Source: Wallacemonas rigidus (Eukaryota; Euglenozoa; Kinetoplastea; Trypanosomatida; Trypanosomatidae). Taken from it: a DNA stretch of 64,000 bases. Positions 40,001 to 47,659 of the stretch are shown piece by piece. The stretch is taken from assembly GCA_030849045.1 (NCBI GenBank), contig JASAOL010000559.1, positions 1-64,000 on the forward strand, given 5' to 3'. The notes beneath the pieces were generated by a model, which was given only the letters and a program-made list of their open reading frames with translations, was not told the DNA's origin and ran no database searches. The position numbers and the translations under genes are program-made. Position 1 is the stretch's first letter, and each line of letters opens with the position of its first letter.

Positions 40001-40241
40001 CACGAGGCTCCATGGTGTCCAGTGAGGGTGTCCACGGCGCGAGAGCCGAGCGCGGCACCGGTTCTTGTGGCGAGGATGCGGGCCACCCGTTCACCGCTGT
40101 GAGCGGGGGTACTGACGCCGATGGCTGCGGGTGCGTGTCGAGTGAAAGACTATGAAGAGGAGCGTCATGCGCGCGTCTTCGCATACTGCGGAGGTAGTCC
40201 TCGATGCGATCGAGGTGCGCATCTAATCGTGTGCTCTGCAT
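31017..40241 (-). CDS. Giant 3074-residue repeat-rich, largely disordered protein
   Basis: No known enzyme or domain recognised. In order: a short helical N-terminus (LDRIEDYLRSMRRR); Ser/Pro/Arg-rich linker; a long degenerate repeat region at about 415-1130 built from TNT cores (about 15 copies, as AGTNTDAP or VATNT) alternating with GVDPLP/GTDPI-type cores; 3.5 near-identical 53-residue acidic repeats at about 1503-1689; a short basic coiled coil just after (RRLSKEERRHRQRVVEKQL); a long disordered acidic stretch; an Arg-Gly-rich segment at about 2665-2790 (TRGR, ARGR, RGRARGG); a coiled coil (MEEQVQRDKRRAREEAER); and a disordered tail. RGTQTSP near 362 and VGTQYE near 1271 resemble dynein light chain LC8 ligands. 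A cytoskeletal scaffold is a reasonable guess only. A CTTTTT-rich tract and AG at 40279-40278 give a ~36-nt leader. Confidence 0.85.
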   Translation of the reverse strand: MQSTRLDAHLDRIEDYLRSMRRRAHDAPLHSLSLDTHPQPSASVPPLTAVNGWPASSPQEPVPRSALAPWTPSLDTMEPRDHARFGAPALTSRSSLKPRIPHATLRVAVLRRTLSPTRDRERAEPYGSNSPPRSPPVQRGNRTSRTGSASPLLRGLPTFDTLDEQPRWDPRISPPLAQTASSEPDAPARASTERSLSSLPSTLGSLHGPSARLDRLFAALDTPSRSSSTGSTSHSQSPRERRGAPPRKVGLTHSPEAPPLSLSSFPTSPWRPLASTSPRQRTGRPRRVQEDSPPRYGGSRTRTRDTPERQRQPPLPSPEQWRRVRTQKRHSPHSAVRESKDVETSRMSEDARCQDRHSDRYARGTQTSPDLYSPHPAAHLLTASLPPTPTSPLTDRSAVHGRGEEPTQPRSSTARYAPVTRHVAVSPVEEGLTTAGTNTDAPVARHVAVSPVEEGLHTAGTNTDAPDARDAGVNTERHGTNAVSTNTDAPVARDAGVHPLEEGLHTAGTNTDAPGARDAGVHPLEEGLHTAGTNTDAPDARDAGVNTERSILCSVATGTEELVPLGAERSSFARAGLDAATLVDAWTDTRDVFAPGAPQATRTCESATSPIVGAHTLETSLNVMNGASAQLKCSTAQDESVVSSRRVVEVSGAADWAEEGPEGAARTYARTDEKGLSTATNMAPAQASHNVATNTPGGPSVRDAAHGPLIWETREVGLSPVAVIGVEAAVEPIPPPPTYTMGTNTDTPQWQSTATSTEIVSVRHVGSSPMTWVTNDRGVDALPVAAQAPRVEVATNTPAPPERATVATNTTVPARSHDVSTSTPFFTQHHVGLDPVEMTVPRGAAAGTNTERFSQHSVGTRVHEGDLWPLTTSVDMATETEVDVVVVAERHTTATNTEVPPSVSAQGTMTGASVFSLAAAATNTERAVVRDAGADPVVCASREHATNTTPTSTSHVGVDPLPFAHSHMSTNTEATVRFTVATDTSSLAASFERGVDPLPPTPHRHIGVPALVSEGTVTVGTSTARIAVTSIATNTVAPEPVSASHAATSTSADGVVHVQHASTSPLPVAPQRSMGTDAHHFASEEVGEDPIPVPVRDTGTDPVCTSSALAVGNRTEVTRHSIGTDPIRSVDVCGEEHMDVRRLDRTSPLTPMATTNTSSSSPNVSFTLLPPQPSQPRASRISERPQYVDFGTDPLFESPAFPRSTRDAASDTSPPGSVALFAKGGQVTVGTSMFSPRLCEVGTSTTQLLNDTVDSDEDANVTRAIHPTSRSVGTQYEQGSHACDGENGDTNDNDRASDGRPLPGLAAVDLPLSVDRRSSQRLLSPPPRSPSPLARDNETSRDEVQTPPVTQHPWSGVFAHDSSFVPIETMAIESVHTTPHASDGHTSPTTAAAQPLAADEWHEASALEESTAEWYSGTDAVPTVPAKHEHREASSAAPPQLTLFPPSALHEETRDDARRPTKPVPDCDAHEPVIALLQAPRDAVSVERRTTGWLQPPATASLPGGEDGVSSPAAALGAADSADEEAEAPAQDGDGTKPGPTAGTEHPEQDAAQRQPVGEDGVSSPAAALDAADSADEEAEAPAQDGDGTKPGPTAGTEHPEQDAAQRQPVGEDGVSSPAAALDAADSADEEAEAPAQDGDGTKPGPTAGTEHPEQDAAQRQPVGEDGVSSPAAALDAADSADEEAEAPALHASTSDAPHAVVRRFPGVSSGDDEDGAPTPAPPSSEGSGSPGSASPFSVSASDTLRSPDGLAEPVLGDRTPEGLKLEIFRRLSKEERRHRQRVVEKQLIHRYAMHLQRDEEALSNEEPRAPDVEGTATQRDAKFVLLPFATSSSSNTTSAAATTSASVDYSLSNNLADRRDGVPGEEGEHQSVYGHDLDGAVGGPQNPEERSEAIRHGHARSASQLPSTVTVDSDIGTITETHDSDVAFSSASTVQEDKEGDDRWAPEVDASERDRARIVPSPAGTTSDEEAQRETPPPAPMPHTYRSSAARDVEGGDGDGDRDSVTPEVYKDAHTARSDDEKERSGTRFSTPPSWEDSFASLQPFPESRDQQAHKPRSQAHQGPMSSSAREREFAVGEELDTHSVDTPSDRSGPRVPRTLHVLNDQTDGDRGGRLEETDTPFASIWSDPPRGESQADDSPRHAATRAAPRSPKAWSIPFPVSHQAPPHQRPARRPTLPLTRGLRVQYGDDSGMRRPAAAVTARDGALVDTSTAPTARRYGPWFADPPAPPQEGRPTTTEARTGGDGGGGRREKQHGAPLPFKATPWRPPRRLKRPKEVPHVKPESHTQPSTHHGPTRFHKTTEREKPASRAAFTPVHTNKTHQPPVDTEAPRGIDPPPPPGTEGSTDGLPAPPHNETKVIGDGAKDPHGERKRQGVSFSPETPEGGASGQDVAEHEQHLAHDAEHDATPVHTPIRDANATVADSSASRSLSSSSRHAQDLPRGELSRISDVDQVSTDGDSVEARLRDMGDRHFTRQASEESIHSHMDGDDAAEHVVSIRADSLTPPAHHASALNTLTSTAATEPEGHARNQAYIAADDGHAHPEAPAGPPQVRSVRPSSPSSPISANSGADSATKRPSDTHSHDAHTTHAQARNVCDNVVDEDVKTTPVKQTSTHGGATNAHEASPLVVSVSSTSSADGPSPPSPPSSADSVDRAFEAYYSQATSMALSDTPTRGRLHPPAAHTTGARGRAVSAPARGASSSSTACGGSRTRGRAGRGVGMPPLVGQTSAAGTPLRGRARGGSSDLGSCSRGRLGRASAAHNRARTTGSVDSHPARSDRPIASSRLLSPAPLSPSPVRHPRASPPPSPREALGGDDKGAAPDGQREALRALADAVQRKKMEEQVQRDKRRAREEAERAARHEDDTRSHAQHVAAQLSELHRTATRQPLMSPSYEGSPPTTAAGIDPMPRYQQPTTASLLASDWRYQRTYVDRYLFPPPPASSPTIAMSTDVVDGEQGQGATALHQGSAEEEADDGVSGADVRRETVLSAPSDEKREDEESVAAQPAQPPTPTAMPPAAALARSTGTRASTPVSIAGSATARTSDAGVADVHGGVRPFTAVDGNKPPPRMAKRR
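35174..35731 (-). repeat. Coding minisatellite, 159-bp unit, about 3.5 copies
   Basis: Copies begin near 35179, 35338, 35497 and 35656, exactly 159 bases apart, with only a few substitutions between them and a truncated last copy. The period is 53 codons so the frame is kept. Near-identity at DNA level points to recent expansion or gene-conversion homogenisation, and copy number probably varies between strains. Confidence 0.93.
36850..39000 (-). repeat. Degenerate TNT / G-T-D-P protein repeat region
   Basis: Diverged repeats inside the giant gene. The segment at about 38590-39000 is the most regular, with near-identical DNA blocks encoding GLHTAGTNTDAP-ARDAGV-type units; towards 36850 only the short cores survive. 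This gradient suggests old repeats with recent local re-amplification. Confidence 0.75.
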
Positions 40242-41160
40242 GGTGATCGTTCACTGGACAGACCCCGATGTGCTCTCCTTGTGCGTACAGTGACAATACG
40301 GGAGGAAGAGTGAGATGAAAAAGAAAAAGAAAAAGAACACGAGAAATCGCTGTTGTCTCGTGTATGTCGTCGCAGTCGACGCTCTTCTTCTTATGGTAGG
40401 TGTATGCGCTCTTCAAGATGCGGCTGTCACACCGTCGTTCAAAAAGCCAAGAACTGGTATCAGAGGCCTCTATTCCAAACGAGGTCTAAGTCTCAGGAGT
40501 GTGTGATCTATGATCGTGGAGGAGAGAAAGGGGGAGGCCCCTCCAAAATGCAAAACAACAAAAAAGCAACAGTTAGCTATCAGCGAGAGAAACAAAATCT
40601 CTCTTCCCTTGAGTTCTATTTTTTCTTTACAATCAAGTACTGCCATAAAAGCAGAGTGGCGAAGGTGTCATCGAGTGATCAATAAGGGGGAGGGAGAGAG
40701 AAAGGTCAGTGGAATTCACAGGATGCACATGTCAGTGGACTGTGTGCTCGTTGGCGTCTCTTTTTGATCCGGCTTTCGAATTGTCACCACATTGAGGAGC
40801 GTACGCACTCGCCCGAAGACTTCTGACGGATGTGGAAGCTCACTGTGTGTACGTGAGAGCGATTGTGTGTCGGTGCGCGTCTAGACGATGCACCAAAGAA
40901 ATTTATCTATTCGCTCGTTCTCACCTTTGTACTGTTCTTTTTCTTTTTTTCTTTTCGTTCTCTTTGACAAGACGCTGGCCTTCCATTGATTATGATGTGT
41001 ACAACAGTGAGCGCTAGCCCACTTGACAGCACACGGCCATTTCTTTTTAAAAAAGTAGATAAAGAAGCGACAAGAGCGGGGAAAACGAGAAGCGAGACCT
41101 GAACACATAAATACACTAGCCTCCAACCGAAATCTGAGCAGCGTTGTTGGCAAAGACACG
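40242..41160. other. Intergenic region
   Basis: Contains the giant gene's splice acceptor (tract about 40347-40294) and mixed AT-rich sequence. No gene or tRNA seen. Confidence 0.6.
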
Positions 41161-43905
41161 TTATTGAAGACGCACTTCCATTTCTTTCAATTGACGCCGT
41201 TGTTTGTTTGGATCCGTCACGAAAGGACTCTTCTCGATGACGGCAAGTGCCGCCTCCATCTCGTCCAGTTGTGCCTCCGTCAGCTCCACCCGCTTCTTCT
41301 GCATCGCGCTGTTTTTACGTGCTTTCTTTTTCTTCTCGTTGGAAGGACCACTTTGTGTTTTGCTGTTCGATGAGTGGCTGCGACTACTCGATGAGCTACT
41401 GCTGCTACTGCTGCTGCTACTGCTTGACGAGCTGCTGCTGCCCGAAGAACCGCTGCCACTGCTCTTCCCGCTGGGTGATGTGAGTCCCGTCACCTCGGAC
41501 CCCGTCCTTCTCGACGCACCGCTTTCTTTCCTTTTTTTGGCATGCTGGCTCGCCTTCGCATCCTTGAGAGTGCCGAAGTAAATCTCCTTCAGCGTCTTGT
41601 GCTTTTCACGCTGTTCGCGCTGGCGCAGACCGCGAGCGTCGCACTCAACACCCATGTAGGCGCACTCCCAGCGCGGAGGTAGCGGATCAATCGCTTTGGG
41701 TAGTTGTCGCCACTTATCGCAGGCATCGCATTGGATCCAGAACGCGTGCACCTCCTCGTAAGCACCCTCATCCTCGTCGTCCAACAAAGCCCGCTTTGAC
41801 TTAGACTTTGTCGAGGAGGACGTGTGCGTCGAGTGCTTGGGCGTCTCTGCGTGTTTCGCTACAGTTGCAAGACTCAGCGTTCGACGGCGGGCAGTGCCAT
41901 CAGCGGTTTCTTCAGGTCGCGCGGCTGTCGTCTTTGTCGTGGTCTTGGTAACTCGTCGGGCCACGCTACCGGGTTCCTCTTCGTTGAGTGCGGACGAATC
42001 TGCTGCGGTAGCTGACATCCTTGTGACCTCGCGATGGCGACGACCTCGCTTCAGTAGCGCGGCGGTGCGACCGCGACTGAGGAGTGCCGAGGCAGCAGCT
42101 GCCTTGGTGGCCGCGGCGCCAGCGCGGAGGGAAGACGAGGACGGCGATGCGGCTGGGATGAGAACTTCCACGCCGATTGCCGCCGTATTCACTGGGAAAA
42201 GAGCCACCAGTGCGTCTGCGTCTCGGACGGGCACAACTGTGTGTTCTGTCGCGCTGACAGCACTTGTGTGGCCGGATCCCTCCGCCGCCGCGGCCTCGAG
42301 CGCGCTCTGCACATCGCGCAGGAGCCGGAGGCCGGAGGAGACGAGCGATTTCGCCTGTCCCGCCAACAAGGAGCCATCACCGTTGAAGACGATCGTGTTT
42401 TGCTGGAGCTGCGCGAGCTGCGCCTTGAGCGCGTCCTCGTCCATCCGCGTCGCCGGCACCGTAGCGCTGCTGGGTCCGCTGCGTGGCCGCGTGACACCGC
42501 GGAAGAGATCAGCGTACAAGCTGGACAAACTCACCCGCTGCTTGACCTTCTTGTCGTAGCCGGGGGCCTCCCACTCACTCACAGGTGTGCGAAACGCGTC
42601 GCAGAGGGGCGTTTGCGCCCACAACTCATCCACGACGTGCAGCAAAAGACGCAGGCGCGGAAGTGTGAGGTGCGGCGTCGCTGTGCCACGGTGGGCGCGG
42701 CTAGGCGTGGGAGCGACAGCGGCGGCGCATGGACACGCCAAGGCGAACGACCAACCATCCACGTCATGGTCGTCCGTTATTCCTTGGCGGTCGCGCTCGC
42801 GTTCGGCAAGCGCCGCCATGACTTCATGAAGAAACAACCGCTCCACCCGGATACTCTCACGCCAGCGTGCGTGTGCCCGTGCGACATGTAAGCGCTCACG
42901 CTGGATGAGCGTTTCCTTGGACGCTTCTGGGAACGCCTGCAGCTGCGCTCGACGGTCAAACACCGTGTCCTGCTGGAGGAACACAGGGCCCCACAGTGAG
43001 TCTCTGTACGTGTCGAAAACCGCCGTCACGGCGGCGAACAGTCGACAGAGCGAGGCACCTGTCGAGGGGCCTTCAGCGTAGGAGCGGATTGCCGTCTGGA
43101 AGAGAGGCTGTGAGCAGAAAATGTGTGTTTCATCGATCCGCACAAAAATGCCCCACCAGGTGTCCGCACCAAGACTACCGGACTGCCCGCGCATGCTCGC
43201 CGGTATGGACAGCAGCGGTGGTGTTACGAACTCCCACGCTGTCAATGTCTTCGTCGACGCGGCGGGTCTCGGAGTCGCAGACACCGTCGCTGTGGACAAC
43301 GCACTCTCGTTTCGCGTCCGTGCGCGTATGCGGCGGGTCACACGCCGCGCTGCACCGTGGCCGCTGCGGCCATCGCTTTCCGCTGTTGGAGACGCACGCG
43401 GCCTCTTCACACCCCGACGCTGCGTCGCGCGACGCGCGTGCGATGCTGCAGACGATGAAGGAGCGTCGACCGCGGCGCCACGCGTGCGAGTGCGCGACGC
43501 CTGTCCAAGGCTCTTCATCGCTCCCTCACTCGCGCTCGTGTCGACTGTCCCGTAATCTGCGGAAGACGCGGTGGGTGTGGCCAAGCGCAGTCGGGCAGCG
43601 CGCCGTGCTTGTGGCGAAGAAAGAGACGCTTCCACACGCGCCTGCCGCTCCGCCTCCGCGGGGTCACCTCTGGCTTCGTCTTCGACTTGTACGTGTGTGC
43701 GTGCGGTCAGGTCAGACGGGTCTGTCGTGCTGCCCGTCGTGGGCGGTAACGTGAGTCGCAGCCGACGTGTGGGTGGTGCGGCGCCTGCCTGCGCGGTCAC
43801 CTCCGATGTCATGAGAGTCGCAAGGGTCGGCGCGTTGGGGATCGTTTCTTCCCCGTTTTCATCCGCCACCACCACCGTCAGGAATGGCGGCGCATAACCG
43901 GACAT
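41161..43905 (-). CDS. CW-type zinc-finger protein (candidate histone-methyl reader)
   Basis: A 914-residue protein. The CW domain lies at about residues 721-765: FWIQCDACDKWRQLP, then PPRWECAYMGVECD. It has the two conserved Trp (WIQC and KWR), a third Trp before the later Cys (RWEC) and four Cys for one zinc ion. CW domains of animals and plants read methylated Lys 4 of histone H3; this function is inferred. A second folded region of unknown type spans about 220-400 (WWGIFVRIDETHIFCSQPLF and following helices). The rest is Ala/Ser/Arg-rich. After the CW domain come a helix and a long Ser run (about 812-845), then a Lys-rich segment and a C-terminal helix (LTEAQLDEMEAALAVIEK). Probably nuclear. 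A splice AG near 44022-44021 gives a ~115-nt leader. Confidence 0.85.
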   Translation of the reverse strand: MSGYAPPFLTVVVADENGEETIPNAPTLATLMTSEVTAQAGAAPPTRRLRLTLPPTTGSTTDPSDLTARTHVQVEDEARGDPAEAERQARVEASLSSPQARRAARLRLATPTASSADYGTVDTSASEGAMKSLGQASRTRTRGAAVDAPSSSAASHARRATQRRGVKRPRASPTAESDGRSGHGAARRVTRRIRARTRNESALSTATVSATPRPAASTKTLTAWEFVTPPLLSIPASMRGQSGSLGADTWWGIFVRIDETHIFCSQPLFQTAIRSYAEGPSTGASLCRLFAAVTAVFDTYRDSLWGPVFLQQDTVFDRRAQLQAFPEASKETLIQRERLHVARAHARWRESIRVERLFLHEVMAALAERERDRQGITDDHDVDGWSFALACPCAAAVAPTPSRAHRGTATPHLTLPRLRLLLHVVDELWAQTPLCDAFRTPVSEWEAPGYDKKVKQRVSLSSLYADLFRGVTRPRSGPSSATVPATRMDEDALKAQLAQLQQNTIVFNGDGSLLAGQAKSLVSSGLRLLRDVQSALEAAAAEGSGHTSAVSATEHTVVPVRDADALVALFPVNTAAIGVEVLIPAASPSSSSLRAGAAATKAAAASALLSRGRTAALLKRGRRHREVTRMSATAADSSALNEEEPGSVARRVTKTTTKTTAARPEETADGTARRRTLSLATVAKHAETPKHSTHTSSSTKSKSKRALLDDEDEGAYEEVHAFWIQCDACDKWRQLPKAIDPLPPRWECAYMGVECDARGLRQREQREKHKTLKEIYFGTLKDAKASQHAKKRKESGASRRTGSEVTGLTSPSGKSSGSGSSGSSSSSSSSSSSSSSSSSSSRSHSSNSKTQSGPSNEKKKKARKNSAMQKKRVELTEAQLDEMEAALAVIEKSPFVTDPNKQRRQLKEMEVRLQ

Positions 43906-44870
43906 GCGTCTTCCTCACGGTCTCTTATGACCTCCCCGCGCACCGTGCACGCGTCTCGTTGTCTTTTACGATTATTTCTATTTCTTTTCCTTCTCTGCTC
44001 CCGCATGCACAGAGAGGAGACTTTGAAAGGACAGCGACAAAGCGGAACAAAGAAAAGACGGAGACGCCACACGAAGGAAGAAGGAAGAGGTAGAGAAACA
44101 TAAAGAAGTAGAGGGAGGGGAAGCGGGTCGATGTCATATCAGGTTGGTGATCAGAATGACCTGTACAAGAAGATGACTGCTGCGTTGGCACCCCTCCCGC
44201 CCACGCGGGTGGACGCACGGCACACAGCCGCCCTGTCACAGCGCGCTTCTTCGACCGTGATGCGTGGAAGGCGGTCACTACACACATCACTTTTTTTTCT
44301 TCCAAATACATTTTTGTTGCCGATCACGCGTGCGACTGTCACGCGATCGCAGCAGAAACGCACATGTGCGCTCTTGAGCTAAGTTGTGTTCGCTTTTTCT
44401 TTTCTTTTTCTTTTTGTTGTTGTTGATAGCGTGCTATATATTGGTCGATTGTTTGCATCTCGTGACGGACTGCGAATAAATGTTTGAAGATACAAAAGGA
44501 AAAAAAAAAACAAAAAACAAAAAACAAATGGCTCGCGTCCATCTCATCTTCTTTTATGTAGTACTGTTCTCTTCGGAAGCGAAGCCCGACCAACCCTGTG
44601 AGAACAGAAAAAACAAAACAAAAACACCGAGAGAAGAATTCGTGTGGACGACGCGAGTTCAAGAGCACAAGCGAGAGAGAGAGAGAGGAAGCCTTATGCA
44701 CAAGTACTCTTCTTTTTTTCTCCGGGCTGCGGTTGTGAAGAACTCTTTCTCTCAGGCACGCCGGCGTGGTCGATACCGACTGTGATCTTTCGACTGCGCT
44801 CTCTTTTCGAGTTGTGTGTGCGAATCTCAGATCCAACCGTTTGTCCGCCTTCCCTTTTTTTTTTCTTTGT
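43906..44870. other. Intergenic region
   Basis: Pyrimidine tracts on the minus strand (about 44130-44076) precede the CW gene. The remainder is AT-rich with A and T runs. No gene. Confidence 0.6.
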
Positions 44871-46922
44871 TTATTTGTTGAGGGCGAGGCTGGTGAGTTC
44901 GACGATCACTTTTTCCCGGTCAGCGTCCACGGCGCGCGGGTTCTTCGCCTTTTCCTCCGCGACACTGATCATGGCGGCGAGTGCGGGCTGCACGCTGACA
45001 GTCGCCTGCGCGCCAGCCACCGTTTGAATTTGTTCGTAAAGATCACGCACGTGGTGGATGGCCTCCCGAGGTGAGTTCGCAGGCGCACCTACAGCCGGCG
45101 CCTCATCTTTAATCGCGTGCAGAACCGGCTCTGGGAACTTGGCCCAATGTGCTGTACTCGCGATCACCAACGGTGGCAGTGGGGCTGAACGGCGAGAGAC
45201 GTCGGCTTCCATGCGACGCTCGAGGAGCTGGGTCTCGCGGTACTGCTGCGCGACGAAGACGGCCACAGCCGTGTGTGGGTCCAAGAGGCGACGGTGCTCA
45301 GATGACTTGAAGATACGGCTGATGGTTTCACCGCACTCTTCTTCGGTGCAGCGTCCAGCGACGAACGTCTCTTGCATTCGCGCCTTCATCGCATCCGGCA
45401 GCTCGAAGCGACCGTCACGATCGAGGGCTGTCATGCACTGCTTAACGAACGCCGTGTCTCCGTCGCTGAGCAGGAAGATGAACCGCTCCACGTTCGACGC
45501 CTTGAGAATGTCGATGGACGGGGACGCCGTGGTGGCCAAGTGACGCTCACGGATGTCATACACGCCTGTTTGCACAAACTCGTACAACACATCGTTCTTG
45601 TTCGAGGCGACGACGAGGCGGCGGATCGGCAGCCCCATGAGTTTCGCGACGTACGCCGCGAGGATGTTGCCGAAGTTACCGCAGGGCACGACCACGTCCA
45701 TGACATCACCGAGGTGCCAGCTCTCATCATGCTCAACCTCCACGCGCTGTGCGTGCTGACGGTACGCCCAGAAGTAGTACACGACCTGCGGAATGAGCCG
45801 GCCCCAGTTAATACTGTTGGCAGAGCTGATGCGCACGGGCAGGTCGGGGTCGGCGGTCTCGAGCTTCTGCTTCAGAGCTGTATCGGAGAAGATGTCCTTG
45901 ACAGTCGTCTGGCAGAAGTCGAAATCACTAGGGAGGCCGTAGACACGCACGGCGGTGCCGTCGTCGTAGGAGAGCATTTGAAGCTGCTGCACCGGCGAGA
46001 CCCCGTGCATCGGGTACAAAATCATCACCTTGCTGTGTCTACCGGCGTTCACAAACCCGCTGATCGCCGCCACGCCGGTGTCGCCGGAGGTCGCTGCGAG
46101 TATCACATACTGCGGCGCGACGCCAGTGTGCGAGGACGAAGTCGATGTGGACAGGGTCGATAAGTGGAAGTAGCGAGGAAAGAGCTGCAGCGCGAAGTCC
46201 TTGAACGCGGCGGTTGGGCCGTGGTACAGCTCCAACACGTACACGCCGCGCAGTGCGGCCACATCATCCGTGACAGGCTCGCTGTTTTCGTTCTGGTACT
46301 CGCTGCGGCTTAGACTGTGCAGGACGGCGTGCTCACCCTCAAGGATCGGGGTCACAGGGCAGATGTTCTCCTTTTGTGACCAACGATTCGGGTCGTACGC
46401 CTGCAGTACGAGCGGGAGTAACTGCGAAGGTCGAATGCTGACATCGACGAGCTGCTCCAAGATCATCATGGCGACGTCCACGTAGTTGAGAGACTTGGCG
46501 CGGCACAAGTAACGGAGTTGTGAGGTGGGCAGAGACGGGATCTTCTTGAGCATGTACAGACCGCCGTCCGCCGCAAGACCTTCCCTCACGACAGAGAGAA
46601 ACACAGCCTCTTCGTTCGCACCGCGTGTGCTGGTAAAGCGGTGCACACCGTCGTGCGCCAGCAGCTGCGCCACGCACATCTTGATCTCGTCGATTGTGGT
46701 GGTGGTGGTGAAGATAAGACGTAGGTGGTAGGACGCATCTTGTGGTCTAAAGCTCGTCTCCTCCTCCGAGTCCAGGCGAAGCACCACGGAAGCGAGTGGA
46801 TGCGTGTTGTCGGGTGTGGGGATCGTTGTGGTCTGCACGAGACCGGCGTCAACAAGGGCCGCGGCGACGGACGCGCGAACCTCAGCTGACGCAGAGCCTA
46901 CCACGCGAAGGTAAGGTGCCAT
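44871..46922 (-). CDS. Threonine synthase with N-terminal extension
   Basis: A 683-residue PLP enzyme converting O-phosphohomoserine to threonine. The core starts at RFTSTRG (about residue 94) with GLAADGGLY, as in yeast Thr4. GPTAAFKDFALQLF carries the PLP lysine at residue 241. SGDTGVAAISGF near 277 and SSANSINWGRLIPQ are the phosphate/substrate loops. VPCGNFGNILAAYVAKLMG completes the cofactor site. The first ~93 residues are extra compared with yeast (514 residues) and show an alternating strand-helix-strand-strand-helix pattern that could be a small regulatory domain. The segment near 550-600 is also longer than in yeast. An AG 9 bases before the ATG may be the acceptor, though its pyrimidine tract is weak. 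Cytosolic location is likely. Confidence 0.93.
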   Translation of the reverse strand: MAPYLRVVGSASAEVRASVAAALVDAGLVQTTTIPTPDNTHPLASVVLRLDSEEETSFRPQDASYHLRLIFTTTTTIDEIKMCVAQLLAHDGVHRFTSTRGANEEAVFLSVVREGLAADGGLYMLKKIPSLPTSQLRYLCRAKSLNYVDVAMMILEQLVDVSIRPSQLLPLVLQAYDPNRWSQKENICPVTPILEGEHAVLHSLSRSEYQNENSEPVTDDVAALRGVYVLELYHGPTAAFKDFALQLFPRYFHLSTLSTSTSSSHTGVAPQYVILAATSGDTGVAAISGFVNAGRHSKVMILYPMHGVSPVQQLQMLSYDDGTAVRVYGLPSDFDFCQTTVKDIFSDTALKQKLETADPDLPVRISSANSINWGRLIPQVVYYFWAYRQHAQRVEVEHDESWHLGDVMDVVVPCGNFGNILAAYVAKLMGLPIRRLVVASNKNDVLYEFVQTGVYDIRERHLATTASPSIDILKASNVERFIFLLSDGDTAFVKQCMTALDRDGRFELPDAMKARMQETFVAGRCTEEECGETISRIFKSSEHRRLLDPHTAVAVFVAQQYRETQLLERRMEADVSRRSAPLPPLVIASTAHWAKFPEPVLHAIKDEAPAVGAPANSPREAIHHVRDLYEQIQTVAGAQATVSVQPALAAMISVAEEKAKNPRAVDADREKVIVELTSLALNK

Positions 46923-47659
46923 TCCTTTTTTCTTTTTTTGAACGCGCGGAAATCACAAACACACGTGTGTCAAAGAGTGGGAGCGTGTGCCAAGAGGGTA
47001 TCTCAACAAACACTTTTTTTTTTTTTTTTAAACGCTACAGAAGCAGGCAGAGGGTGTGTTCTCCCTTAAGTGTATTAATCACAGTGGAAGACGACCATGC
47101 GAAGAGGAGGAAGAGGAGATGGACGTGTGCGTGTGTGTGTGTGCGTGTGTGTCTGTGTCGAAGGTCAAACACTCCAAAGCGAGGGCCATGCAGGCTAGAG
47201 TACACAATACGAAGCGGCACACGAGCTGGGTGAGCGCCGCACGGCCTCCGCGTTCATTTCCGCTCTCTCGTTCGCCCTCTCCTGTGTCTGCGCGAGAGGC
47301 AAAGGCGAAAGGAAGGCGCCGTCCACGCCACTTAGAGGAGCAGCCGCGCACCGTGTCGCATGGCCACGTAGCACAAAGGCGCGAAGAGCCAAACGAACAA
47401 GATAAGACATTATTTAAAAAAAAAAAAGTGAACAAGTGACGCTGTGGAAGTGCAGAAGACGACAAAACGTACGGGTAGAATAAAGATAGATACGCGAGGA
47501 GCGAAGAAAAGAACGGCAGTAACACCAAGAACAAACAAATAGACAAACAAACACATAATAGAGAAACTATACCGTGGCTTTTTCGCGTGACTGTGCTTTG
47601 GAGCGCAGCACTGGGAGCACATGGGCTTCTTGGTAGACTCTTCGTGTCGTCTCTCCTTC
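46923..47659. other. Intergenic region
   Basis: Contains a T run at about 47014-47029, a TG-rich stretch at about 47127-47160 and A runs. No gene. Confidence 0.6.

Noticed and set aside
40440-40500. Short palindromic stretch (around AGAGGCCTCT) considered as part of a tRNA
   Set aside because: No acceptor stem, anticodon arm or T-loop GTTCGA box could be found around it.
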